Assembly (NCBI GenBank): GCA_045561235.1
Contig: JBJKYB010000002.1
Coordinates: 248,001-312,000 of the forward strand
Origin: GCA-2705445 sp002705445
GTDB taxonomy: Bacteria > Pseudomonadota > Gammaproteobacteria > Poriferisulfidales > GCA-002705445
Direction of reading: 5' to 3'
DNA length: 64,000 nucleotides
Under the pieces are notes generated by a model that saw nothing but the letters and a program-made list of their open reading frames with translations, had not been told where the DNA came from and made no database searches. Positions within the stretch are counted from its first letter, which is position 1, and the number at the start of each line of letters is the position of its first letter. Positions 17,127 through 24,427 of this stretch are shown in pieces. Position numbers and translations under genes: made by a program.

Positions 17127-18380
17127 TTAAGCCTCAGCAGCTTGTAATTTTTCTTTAAACCATTTCTCAGCTTCATCGTCCCAACCATCCATTCTTACAT
17201 AAGAACTTGTTGTTGGATCTGCCACCATATTTGGGTCTACTTCCAAGCCTATGCCATCAAGGAAATTTACTAAACCAATTCTCTCAATCATTTCCCCACA
17301 GCGTTCATGCTCTAATCCATTTTCAGCCCAAAAATCAATAGTCTCTTCAGCTAGCTCTGTTAACTTTTCATAGTCTTCTTCTGTATCAAGTTTCATAAAA
17401 GGAACTACGACTGTTCCCATTAGATCACCAACTTTCAAAGTTCTTTTACCACCCATCAAGACAGTTGCTCCTTTGTCATCACCTGGGCTTAATGCTTTTG
17501 GCATGACATTTAAACAGTGCATGCATTTAACACAATTTCTATTATCAACTTCTAAAGTATCATCATCTTTCAGCGATAAACAATTTGTTGGGCATCGTGT
17601 AATAACATTATCTATTACGTATTTTCTGCCTTTACTTTCAACAAAATCTTTCACTTCGGACTGATCGATCTTCATATCATCTTTCCATGTTCCGATAATT
17701 GCAAAGTCAGCTCTTTCAATAGAGTTTACACAATCATTTGGACAGCCAGAAACTTTAAATTTAAATTTATAAGGTAATGCAGGACGATGAACATCATCTG
17801 TAAAGTTATTTAACAATGTTCTGTGTATTTTAATTTCATCGATATTAGATTGTTCGCACCTTGCTGCTCCTACGCAACACATTCCGGTTCGAACGCATGG
17901 GCCAGCTCCACCTAAATCCCAACCATAATCATTAATTTCGTCAAAAAAGTGTTGGGTATTTTCTGTTGTTGAACCAATAAACATTATATTACCGGTTTGA
18001 CCATGAAATGTTTGCAATCCTGATCCATGTTTTTCCCAACTTTGCCCTAACTGTCTCAACATATCAGTTGAATAGTAATTTCCTGCTGGTGGCTGTACTC
18101 TTAGAGTATGAAATTCTTTTGATTCTGGGAAAGCGTCACCGACTTCCGAAAATCTTGGAATTATTCCACTACCATAACCAAAGACGCTAACTGTTCCGCC
18201 TTTCCAATATCCTTTTCTGGTTTCATACGAGTGTTCAAGTTGGCCTAACAATGAATTGGCTGTACTAGATATTCTTTCTTCTGGGTGCTGGTCTCGTAAT
18301 CTTTTGATACCTGATATAAAACTTGGCCAAGGGCCATGCTCTAATTCATCTAACATAGGGGTTTTATGTTTGTCAGCCAC
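17127..18380 (-). CDS. dsrA: Dissimilatory sulfite reductase alpha subunit (oxidative type)
   Basis: First gene of the dsr operon, 417 residues. The siroheme/4Fe-4S motif parts CCVGAARCEQ and SGCPNDCVN are visible, and the ferredoxin domain appears as CVKCMHCLNVMP; its final Cys is absent here and one ligand comes from CPTNCLS just before it. A TTG at 18404 extends the frame by eight codons. However, an AAGGAG ribosome-binding sequence lies eight bases before the GTG at 18380, inside that extension, so the GTG start is preferred. DsrAB is the core enzyme of reverse sulfite reduction. Confidence 0.96.
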   Translation of the reverse strand: MADKHKTPMLDELEHGPWPSFISGIKRLRDQHPEERISSTANSLLGQLEHSYETRKGYWKGGTVSVFGYGSGIIPRFSEVGDAFPESKEFHTLRVQPPAGNYYSTDMLRQLGQSWEKHGSGLQTFHGQTGNIMFIGSTTENTQHFFDEINDYGWDLGGAGPCVRTGMCCVGAARCEQSNIDEIKIHRTLLNNFTDDVHRPALPYKFKFKVSGCPNDCVNSIERADFAIIGTWKDDMKIDQSEVKDFVESKGRKYVIDNVITRCPTNCLSLKDDDTLEVDNRNCVKCMHCLNVMPKALSPGDDKGATVLMGGKRTLKVGDLMGTVVVPFMKLDTEEDYEKLTELAEETIDFWAENGLEHERCGEMIERIGLVNFLDGIGLEVDPNMVADPTTSSYVRMDGWDDEAEKWFKEKLQAAEA

Positions 18381-18408
18381 TCTAGTTTCTCCTTTGAATT
18401 GCAAAAAT

Positions 18409-18422
18409 TTATCTATAGATAA
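18409..18422. promoter_or_regulatory. 14-base perfect palindrome upstream of dsrA (possible operator)
   Basis: The sequence TTATCTATAGATAA is a perfect palindrome located about 29 bases before the preferred dsrA GTG start. The same half-site, TTATCTAT, occurs again at 18474-18481 and as TTATCT at 18555-18560, all within the divergent dsrA / dioxygenase intergenic region. Repetition of one half-site suggests a protein binding site. It does not match the NarL heptamer or the FNR consensus as I know them. In AT-rich DNA a chance palindrome cannot be excluded. Confidence 0.35.
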
Positions 18423-18578
18423 TTTAATTTTATGGGTTATTTTCTTCTAATGACACCGTTCTTTTGGGATGTTTTATCTATCTCTTTTGGAACTATATAT
18501 ATATCCCATAATAGATATTAAAAAAGATTAAATATTCAACCCCTAAATCAAACTTTATCTTAACAAAATCCCTATTAA

Positions 18579-19460
18579 ATGTCATACAATCTACTTATGA
18601 ATTCTCCATTTATACTAGAAAATCATACAGAATATAAAGAGTGGCGCGACTTAAAATTGTCGCATTATCCTATCCAAAAAAATAAACTTATATTTAAATT
18701 TGATGACAACATTGTTGATGAAAAAGTTCTTAATTTATTCAAAAGTGCTATTAACGATTATAATTTTGCAATCTACGAATTTAGGTCTGAAGTTTTAGAC
18801 AAAAAATTACTTAATTTTTGTGCGACATTAGGATTAACTAATTCCGTATCAAACCTTTTTTCAGATCAAGATAATATTTCTAACATTACAAATCAAGAAG
18901 AAAAAGAGAAGCTAACCTCTAAAGGGGAATATATTCCATATACTAATAAGCAACTCAATTGGCATACAGATGGTTATTATTATCCTATAAATTCAGCAAT
19001 TAAATCTTTCTTATTACACTGCGTTTGTCCCGCAAAAGAGGGTGGTGAAAACTTGTTGATGGATCATGAAATTATTTACATACATATTAGAGATCATAAT
19101 CCTGACTTCATTGATGTTCTTATGCAAAATAACGTTATGGAAATTCCTAGTAACAAAAATATAAAAGGAAGCAAAAATATATCGGGACCAGTTTTTTATG
19201 TTGATGAAAAAAATTTTTTAAATATGCGGTTTACATCAAGACAACAGAATATTATATGGAAAAAAAATGATATGATAAAAAAAATCAAAAAATTTATATT
19301 TGAATTTGTCAATGAAGACAAGAAATATCTTTTTAAATTATTGTTAAAAAAAAATCAAGGTTATATAGCTAACAATGTTCTTCATAAAAGAGAAAATTAT
19401 ATAGATGGTGACAAAAAAAGATTACTAAAAAGACTTAGATTTTCCAATAGATTAGGATAA
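18579..19460 (+). CDS. TauD/TfdA-family Fe(II)/2-oxoglutarate dioxygenase
   Basis: A 293-residue member of the TauD/TfdA/gamma-butyrobetaine hydroxylase fold. The iron-binding HxD motif is visible in LNWHTDGYY (about residue 130), and the distal histidine probably in NNVLHKREN near residue 271, with the 2-oxoglutarate arginine in the C-terminal LRFSNRL. The substrate is unknown. It reads away from dsrA from a shared 198-base region and starts the accessory block. There is no clear ribosome-binding sequence at the ATG (18579). A second ATG at 18597 is possible. Confidence 0.8.
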   Translation: MSYNLLMNSPFILENHTEYKEWRDLKLSHYPIQKNKLIFKFDDNIVDEKVLNLFKSAINDYNFAIYEFRSEVLDKKLLNFCATLGLTNSVSNLFSDQDNISNITNQEEKEKLTSKGEYIPYTNKQLNWHTDGYYYPINSAIKSFLLHCVCPAKEGGENLLMDHEIIYIHIRDHNPDFIDVLMQNNVMEIPSNKNIKGSKNISGPVFYVDEKNFLNMRFTSRQQNIIWKKNDMIKKIKKFIFEFVNEDKKYLFKLLLKKNQGYIANNVLHKRENYIDGDKKRLLKRLRFSNRLG

Positions 19461-19464
19461 TAAA

Positions 19465-19656
19465 ATGTTAACTTTAAGCGAAATATTAATAGAGCAATAC
19501 AAAATTGAAACATATAAAGAATTAAAAGAGTTTATATTAAAAAAAATAGATGAAGGTGAGATGTTTTTGTCATTAGATATTAAGCCTAACTTTGACGATA
19601 CTCCAGATTATTGGGAGACTGACCTTGAAAATCTTTTTACTTCACCAAAAAAATAA
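19465..19656 (+). CDS. Small acidic protein of unknown function
   Basis: A 63-residue protein without recognised domain, membrane segment or cysteine. It is mostly helical by composition in the first half and ends in an acidic stretch (NFDDTPDYWETDLENLF). It lies four bases after the dioxygenase stop and three bases before the Cas6-like gene, so translation of the three is probably linked. Its small size and acidic tail would suit a protein partner, but that is speculation. Confidence 0.65.
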   Translation: MLTLSEILIEQYKIETYKELKEFILKKIDEGEMFLSLDIKPNFDDTPDYWETDLENLFTSPKK

Positions 19657-19659
19657 ATT

Positions 19660-20340
19660 ATGTACTGGGAAGAAGATAACCAAAATAGCACTATCAAAAT
19701 CGATGATTCAATAGTCGATGTTTCTTTTAAAGTAAATTGTAAAAAAATTGCAGCTGACCACTCCTACAATTTATTTGAAGCTATTTTGGGAGAGTTTCCA
19801 AAAATTGAAGAAATTGATAATTTGGCAATACACTCTGTATATGGAGCTGAGTCTGGCGCGGGTTGGGAAAGACCAGAAACAGAAATATATTTATCTAAAA
19901 GAACAAGATTTTGCATTCGGACACCAGTAGAACATGCTGAGGAATTTTTCAATTTGGATAAAAAAATATTAAAAGTTGGAAAGTATGAAATGCAACTAAC
20001 AAAACCAACAATAAAGAATTTAGTGATTACAGATACCCTTTTCTGTAGGTCTGTAGTTGTCGAAAATAACAAGAATGAAGAGGAGTTTCTTAAAGATATT
20101 CATTCCTCATTAAAATTAATGGGTGTAAATGTAAAAAAAATGCTATGTGGAAAAGAGCATTTAATCCAAACACCAAATAGAGCTTTAATTGGAAAAACGT
20201 TACTAATTACTGACCTCGAGAAAGATGATTCGATAAAAATACAACAGCTCGGAATAGGTATTGGAAAATTATTTGGATGTGGTATCTTTCTACCTCATAA
20301 AAGTATAGCGGCAGTAGCTGTATCAAAAAGTAATGAATAA
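19660..20340 (+). CDS. Cas6/Cmx6-like RAMP protein (type I-MYXAN Cas6 family) without CRISPR array
   Basis: A 226-residue protein whose pattern matches the Cas6/Cmx6 family as I remember it. It has an N-terminal VSFKVNCKKIAADHSYNLF strand-helix start, HSVYGAESGAGW (about residue 65), EIYLSKRTRFCIR, and the C-terminal glycine-rich loop GIGIGKLFGCGIFLPHKS, which is typical of RAMP-fold CRISPR RNA endonucleases. Conserved histidines at about residues 33 and 65 could be catalytic. No CRISPR repeats or other cas genes are visible in the window. It sits between a small acidic protein and a DsrC homologue, so it may process or bind some other RNA. Family assignment is by pattern recognition only. 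Confidence 0.7.
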   Translation: MYWEEDNQNSTIKIDDSIVDVSFKVNCKKIAADHSYNLFEAILGEFPKIEEIDNLAIHSVYGAESGAGWERPETEIYLSKRTRFCIRTPVEHAEEFFNLDKKILKVGKYEMQLTKPTIKNLVITDTLFCRSVVVENNKNEEEFLKDIHSSLKLMGVNVKKMLCGKEHLIQTPNRALIGKTLLITDLEKDDSIKIQQLGIGIGKLFGCGIFLPHKSIAAVAVSKSNE

Positions 20341-20368
20341 TTAATAAAATTCGATAGGGAGGTTAATA

Positions 20369-20710
20369 ATGCCGACAATAGAAATTGCAGGAAAACAAAT
20401 AGAAACCACAGAAATGGGATATCTAGTCAATGCCGAGGATTGGTCTGAAGACCTAGCTAAAGAAATAGCATCTGCTGAGAAATTAGAACTTACAGATAGG
20501 CATTGGGATGTTATAAATCATTTAAGGGATGAATTTTTTAATAACGCTGGAAATCAGCCAAATACAAGAAAACTAGTTAAGTTTTTTGAGAAACTTTGGG
20601 GCGAAAAAATTGACGCTAAGGTTCTTTATGATCTCTTTCCTGGTGACCCAAGTAAACAAGGTGGAAGAATATCTGGATTACCTGAGAGTAGAAGAAAAGG
20701 TGGTTATTAA
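20369..20710 (+). CDS. Cysteine-free DsrC homologue (RspA type)
   Basis: A 113-residue DsrC/TusE-fold protein with the family signature DRHWDVINHLRDEFF and a C-terminal arm (LFPGDPSKQGGRISGLPESRRKGGY) aligned with that of DsrC. The two positions of the DsrC cysteines are occupied by other residues and the protein contains no cysteine at all. It therefore cannot carry sulfur as DsrC does. Such homologues have been grouped as RspA and proposed to be regulatory. A strong ribosome-binding sequence, GGGAGG, precedes the ATG. It follows the Cas6-like gene by 28 bases. Confidence 0.9.
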   Translation: MPTIEIAGKQIETTEMGYLVNAEDWSEDLAKEIASAEKLELTDRHWDVINHLRDEFFNNAGNQPNTRKLVKFFEKLWGEKIDAKVLYDLFPGDPSKQGGRISGLPESRRKGGY

Positions 20711-20803
20711 AATACCTAATATAGACTAGTAGATTTTAAAGCTTTAATTGGGTTAAAATTGTAAATAATTTTTTATTAGAAATAAATATGAAGGGTGGAG
20801 CTA

Positions 20804-21010
20804 ATGAGTGAAGATAAACAAGAAAAAATCAAAAAATTACTAGAAATGCAAAAAAAGTTTATAGCTTTAGATAGAGAGCAAGGTGTTGAAGCATCTGAGT
20901 ATTTTGCTCCTGATGATGATTCTGAAATCGCTGGATTTAGAGAAGAGTACAGAGATCTAGCAATGGATATTGTGGATTTAGCTCATAACGAGAAAGGCTC
21001 TAAAAAATAA
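20804..21010 (+). CDS. Small charged protein of unknown function
   Basis: A 68-residue, highly charged protein beginning MSEDKQEKIKKLLEMQKKF. A GTG start at 20795 would add three codons, but the ribosome-binding sequence GGTGGAG falls there, so the ATG at 20804 is preferred. It is predicted to be helical, with an acidic centre (FAPDDDSEIAG), no cysteine and no membrane segment. It lies 93 bases after the DsrC homologue and four bases before the next gene. Not recognised. Confidence 0.65.
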   Translation: MSEDKQEKIKKLLEMQKKFIALDREQGVEASEYFAPDDDSEIAGFREEYRDLAMDIVDLAHNEKGSKK

Positions 21011-21014
21011 AGTA

Positions 21015-21335
21015 ATGTATGAACTTAATATCATTCTCGGCGAGAATGAATATCCATTAAAAATCAAAGAAAAAATTGTTAAAGAGGCACAGACTTTTTT
21101 CAATCAGATGGATTCTGATATGAATAAAGGTTGGCAAATGAGTAAGTCATGGGTTGAAAATCCCTCGCAAATACAAAAATGTCAAATCGCTGCTGACCGC
21201 TTATTCACATCTATACATTTAAACAAAAAAGAAACCGCTGTAATGATGGCCGCTTATATAATAAACCAGATGCCAGATGTAAAAGTTATAGACATTGATA
21301 TATCTGGAAATATGGAAGAAACGACCTTTTCATAA
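21015..21335 (+). CDS. Conserved-looking protein of unknown function
   Basis: A 106-residue soluble protein with a mixed strand-helix pattern (MYELNIILGENEYPLKIKEK, then amphipathic helices). It has one cysteine at about residue 56 in QIQKCQIAADRLF and a methionine-rich segment (ETAVMMAAYIINQMP). It starts four bases after the preceding small gene, so it is probably in the same transcript. The family is not recognised. Confidence 0.65.
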   Translation: MYELNIILGENEYPLKIKEKIVKEAQTFFNQMDSDMNKGWQMSKSWVENPSQIQKCQIAADRLFTSIHLNKKETAVMMAAYIINQMPDVKVIDIDISGNMEETTFS

Positions 21336-21342
21336 AATAATT

Positions 21343-21915
21343 TTAAGCAAATACAACCCATGTTGTAGCAATATATTTTTTTCCAGATAGAACTTCTGCG
21401 CCTCTATGTTTATGAGTCCAGAATGGTGGAAATAATATTAATTTGCCAGTTTCAGGAATCAATTTTACATCTTGATGTAAAAATTCTGTTGAACCACCCT
21501 GATTCACCTCAACATCATTTAAGTAAAATATTGCAACAAGTTGCCTATAACTAAATTCATGACTGCCGCCATCAATATGCCAATGATAATATTGGCCTTC
21601 ATCAGTTCTTTGAATAGCATAGCCCATATCTTTAAATGGCCCTTTAAAAAAATCAAAGTGATTTTTAAACTCATTTAAAGATTTCGCTAATGCATTAAAT
21701 AACATTTTATCAATGTCTCTCCAGGCTTCTTTACCACTAATAAAAAGATCAGTAGATTTTTTTATATTTTGATTTTCAGTTAGGTTTTGGCCAATTTTTC
21801 CTACGTGATGTTCTTCTTTATTTTCCTCAAATCTCTGAATAATACTTTTGCAATCCTCTTTGCTTAAAGCATTTTTAAATTCAAATATAAAAGTATTTGG
21901 TTTTATCTCTCTCAT
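21343..21915 (-). CDS. 2-oxoglutarate-Fe(II) oxygenase (prolyl-4-hydroxylase-like)
   Basis: A 190-residue 2OG-Fe(II) oxygenase. The iron ligands HxD are in YHWHIDGGSHE at about residue 112, and the distal histidine is in PPFWTHKHRG near residue 167. The 2-oxoglutarate-binding basic residue probably follows at RGAEVLSGKKY. The length fits the PiuC / prolyl-hydroxylase-like branch. The substrate is unknown. It converges on the preceding gene with a 7-base gap and is the second oxygenase in this block, from a family different to the TauD-like one at 18579. Confidence 0.8.
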   Translation of the reverse strand: MREIKPNTFIFEFKNALSKEDCKSIIQRFEENKEEHHVGKIGQNLTENQNIKKSTDLFISGKEAWRDIDKMLFNALAKSLNEFKNHFDFFKGPFKDMGYAIQRTDEGQYYHWHIDGGSHEFSYRQLVAIFYLNDVEVNQGGSTEFLHQDVKLIPETGKLILFPPFWTHKHRGAEVLSGKKYIATTWVVFA

Positions 21916-21963
21916 AATTAATAATGTATAATAGGAATTAAGTTATTTACGCATAATTTTAAG

Positions 21964-22518
21964 ATGAGTATACAAAGAATACATAGCGGTTGGAATCAAA
22001 AAGGAAAAAAAAGGCAAATTGGACAAATTGCCAGCGCCCTTGCTGTGAGTATATGGAAAATTTCAAAAAAGACTCTACTAAATTTAGAAAATGAAGGGTT
22101 TGATACAGATACCTGGTCCGACAGAATGGAAATCTTAAAAGAGGTTTCATGCTTTCAAATATATATAATAAGCAATGAAATTAAAGCTTATGAAAAAGAT
22201 AAAAAAATAATGTTTATAACTGATATTGCCAAAAAACTTAATGAGACGGTCAATGTTAATCAAGTTGATTTAAATATTCCAAAGGAGGATACAAAGACTA
22301 AATTTATTAATCTTCTTAATGATCGAATAGAGGAATATTCAGAGCTTGAATATAATGAAGAACCAAGTTACAAAGCTAGAATAATACTTGGCAATCATTT
22401 GATGGAAAATATGGGAGAACTAGATAATAACTGGATAAGAATGTATGTAATTGATCAAGAAGTTCCTAAAATTTTATTATCCTTGAGAAGACCATTAAAT
22501 TCGCTAGTTAACAAATAA
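21964..22518 (+). CDS. Protein of unknown function
   Basis: A 184-residue soluble protein with no recognised motif. The N-terminus is basic (RIHSGWNQKGKKRQIG) and might contact nucleic acid. The middle is helical and the C-terminus contains MENMGELDNNWIRMYVIDQEVP. It starts 48 bases from the divergent oxygenase gene and ends one base before the convergent small gene at 22520. The gene's regular codon use supports it being real, but I cannot name it. Confidence 0.65.
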   Translation: MSIQRIHSGWNQKGKKRQIGQIASALAVSIWKISKKTLLNLENEGFDTDTWSDRMEILKEVSCFQIYIISNEIKAYEKDKKIMFITDIAKKLNETVNVNQVDLNIPKEDTKTKFINLLNDRIEEYSELEYNEEPSYKARIILGNHLMENMGELDNNWIRMYVIDQEVPKILLSLRRPLNSLVNK

Positions 22519-22519
22519 A

Positions 22520-22714
22520 TTATTTTTTCCAATTGCCTATATTTGCAAGATTTTTTTCTTGGCCATCTTCATAACCCGCATCATATGCATCAGTGGTCCT
22601 AGTTTCTTCTCTTGGCGGATGACCTAAAAAACCACCTTGCCATCCAAGAATATACTCGTCCTGCACTCCCTGTTCTTCCATTTGTACTACCGCATTTCTG
22701 TATGTTTCGTTCAT
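22520..22714 (-). CDS. Small protein of unknown function (Gly/Tyr-rich)
   Basis: A 64-residue protein with two similar short segments, YILGWQGGFLG and YDAGYEDGQEK. Such YxxG(W/Y) patterns are found in small helical proteins that bind ribosomes or RNA, but I cannot assign a family. A good ribosome-binding sequence, GAGGGG, lies five bases before its ATG. It converges on the preceding gene with a single base between stops. Confidence 0.65.
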   Translation of the reverse strand: MNETYRNAVVQMEEQGVQDEYILGWQGGFLGHPPREETRTTDAYDAGYEDGQEKNLANIGNWKK

Positions 22715-22767
22715 TTTGCCCCTCGCAAACCTTTTTTAAATTTAATCTTCAAGCTTCTTATTATAAT

Positions 22768-23868
22768 TCATTTTGCATTATAAAAAAATTCTTTAGCTTT
22801 TCCACTATTAATAACTTTTTTTATTTGTTCAGCCGCATCGTTAAAATCAATATTTTTTACAATCGATAAAGTAAGAGCACCAGTATAAATTAAAGTGTCC
22901 TTTGCCGGACCATCTTTTCCAGATAAAGCATCATTGCCAATTTCTGCAGCTTTAATTGAAAAATCATCTATATTAATATCACTAGATATCTCATCTAATT
23001 TCATCTCTTCTTTTTTTTCAAGATCCGGGAGTGGAGTTGCTCTCATATTTTGCTCTATAGATATATTTTTAGGATTAAATTTCGTTTCTTTCATTTCACT
23101 ATTGTTAGAATAGTAAAAAACTTTTCCATCACCCCTTAGTGCAGGTGACACACCACCTTCGACTCCTTTCACTAAAACGGCAGTATCAAAACCAGCAACT
23201 TTTGCTAGTTCTGAATAAACTGGTGGATATGCTGCATGAACATATCCAGTTAACAAATGGGTTTTATTTTTTGCTCTTATTGGGCCAACCAAAACTTCTA
23301 TTGTAGTAAGTATTGTTCTTTTAACCATTCTTGTTCTTAAATCAATTAAATCGTGTAAAGGCTTACAAAATTTCTCTTGGTCTATATAAGTCCATCCTAT
23401 ATTTTTATTGCTTAAATAATCTGAAGCTTTTTGTAAATCATTATCAACATTTATTCCAGATACTTTTAATATTTTTTTTGCTGTTAATCCAAATTTTGGA
23501 CCAACTGTCTCTACGCCATGCGTCAAACAAGGAATGCCGATGGAAGAAAAAACTGATGGTAAAAATGCACTTAAAGGTGTATTTCTTAAAAATCCATTGT
23601 ATGGTTCTGCAATATCAAGAAGCTCATCTACATCAGCGGTTATAATTTCTGATTTATCAATCAAAGCTTTTAGAGAACCTATATTTTCATCCATAGTTTC
23701 TCTTTTCATTCTCATTGCAATTAAGTAGATTGCTGCTTGAATAGAATCAGACTCATTATCAAGAATATTCATCATAGAGTCGTAACTATCTTCTACAGAT
23801 ATATTTTTACTAAATTCTGGTCCAGTGGCAACTTTTTGAATTGCTTTTCTTAAAATGTTATTTGACAC
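22768..23868 (-). CDS. Anthranilate phosphoribosyltransferase-like protein (TrpD2 type)
   Basis: A 366-residue protein of the glycosyltransferase family 3 fold. It has the N-terminal helical domain (about 1-80) and the phosphoribosyltransferase-like domain with THGVETVGPKFG and VKGVEGGVSPALRG. The GTHGN-type glycine motif of true TrpD is altered to THGVE, so it is more likely a TrpD2/YbiB-like paralogue, a group reported to bind nucleic acid, than a tryptophan enzyme. A longer frame exists upstream, but an AAAGGAG sequence six bases before the GTG at 23868 fixes the start. No trp genes are nearby. Confidence 0.75.
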   Translation of the reverse strand: MSNNILRKAIQKVATGPEFSKNISVEDSYDSMMNILDNESDSIQAAIYLIAMRMKRETMDENIGSLKALIDKSEIITADVDELLDIAEPYNGFLRNTPLSAFLPSVFSSIGIPCLTHGVETVGPKFGLTAKKILKVSGINVDNDLQKASDYLSNKNIGWTYIDQEKFCKPLHDLIDLRTRMVKRTILTTIEVLVGPIRAKNKTHLLTGYVHAAYPPVYSELAKVAGFDTAVLVKGVEGGVSPALRGDGKVFYYSNNSEMKETKFNPKNISIEQNMRATPLPDLEKKEEMKLDEISSDINIDDFSIKAAEIGNDALSGKDGPAKDTLIYTGALTLSIVKNIDFNDAAEQIKKVINSGKAKEFFYNAK

Positions 23869-23947
23869 AAATTCTCCTTTACCATTTATTAATTTCTTAT
23901 TATATGTATATACTATCAGAATAAAATATTGTAAATGGGATATAAAG

Positions 23948-24370
23948 ATGAAAAAAGATGATGTTGAACTAAGTAGCGGTTTGAGTGCATTTGAAGCTAA
24001 GCATTTCTCAAGAGCAATGCAATTATTATCTCCCCTTGCAGAAAATGGAAACACAGAAGCACAACACAGGTGCGCTATTATGTATCAAAATGGCTTAGGT
24101 AACAAAGCCAATCCTCTCTTAGCATTTAAATGGATGAAATCAGCAGCTGAAAACGGTCATGCTTTAGCACAACATGGCTTGGGCTTTATGTATATGGAAG
24201 GAGATTGTGTAGAAAAAAATGGAGAAGCTGCGGTTCATTGGTATAAAAAAGCTGCAAGTCAAGGTTTGGTTGGCTCATTAACAACTTTAGCAATGATGTA
24301 TGAGGAAGGTAATCTAGTAGAACAAGATAAAGAAAAAGCTAAAGAGCTCCTAAAAAAAGCGGGCTTTTGA
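23948..24370 (+). CDS. Sel1-repeat (TPR-like) protein
   Basis: A 140-residue protein made of about three Sel1-like repeats, with recurring AEAQHRCAIMYQNG, ALAQHGLGFMYMEG and GSLTTLAMMYEEG units, each followed by an A-x-x-W-x-K-x-A-A type helix. Sel1 repeats mediate protein contacts. There is no signal peptide when the ATG at 23948 is used. The frame upstream of it is less likely because it runs across the promoter region of the divergent gene. The partner is unknown. Confidence 0.85.
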   Translation: MKKDDVELSSGLSAFEAKHFSRAMQLLSPLAENGNTEAQHRCAIMYQNGLGNKANPLLAFKWMKSAAENGHALAQHGLGFMYMEGDCVEKNGEAAVHWYKKAASQGLVGSLTTLAMMYEEGNLVEQDKEKAKELLKKAGF

Positions 24371-24427
24371 AATAAAAATTTAAAAGTGTAAAATCATTTT
24401 TATATAACTTACTTGTTAGAGGACGTA

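Noticed and set aside
18380..18404. TTG start for dsrA adding eight residues
   Set aside because: The ribosome-binding sequence AAGGAG falls inside this extension at the right distance to the GTG at 18380.
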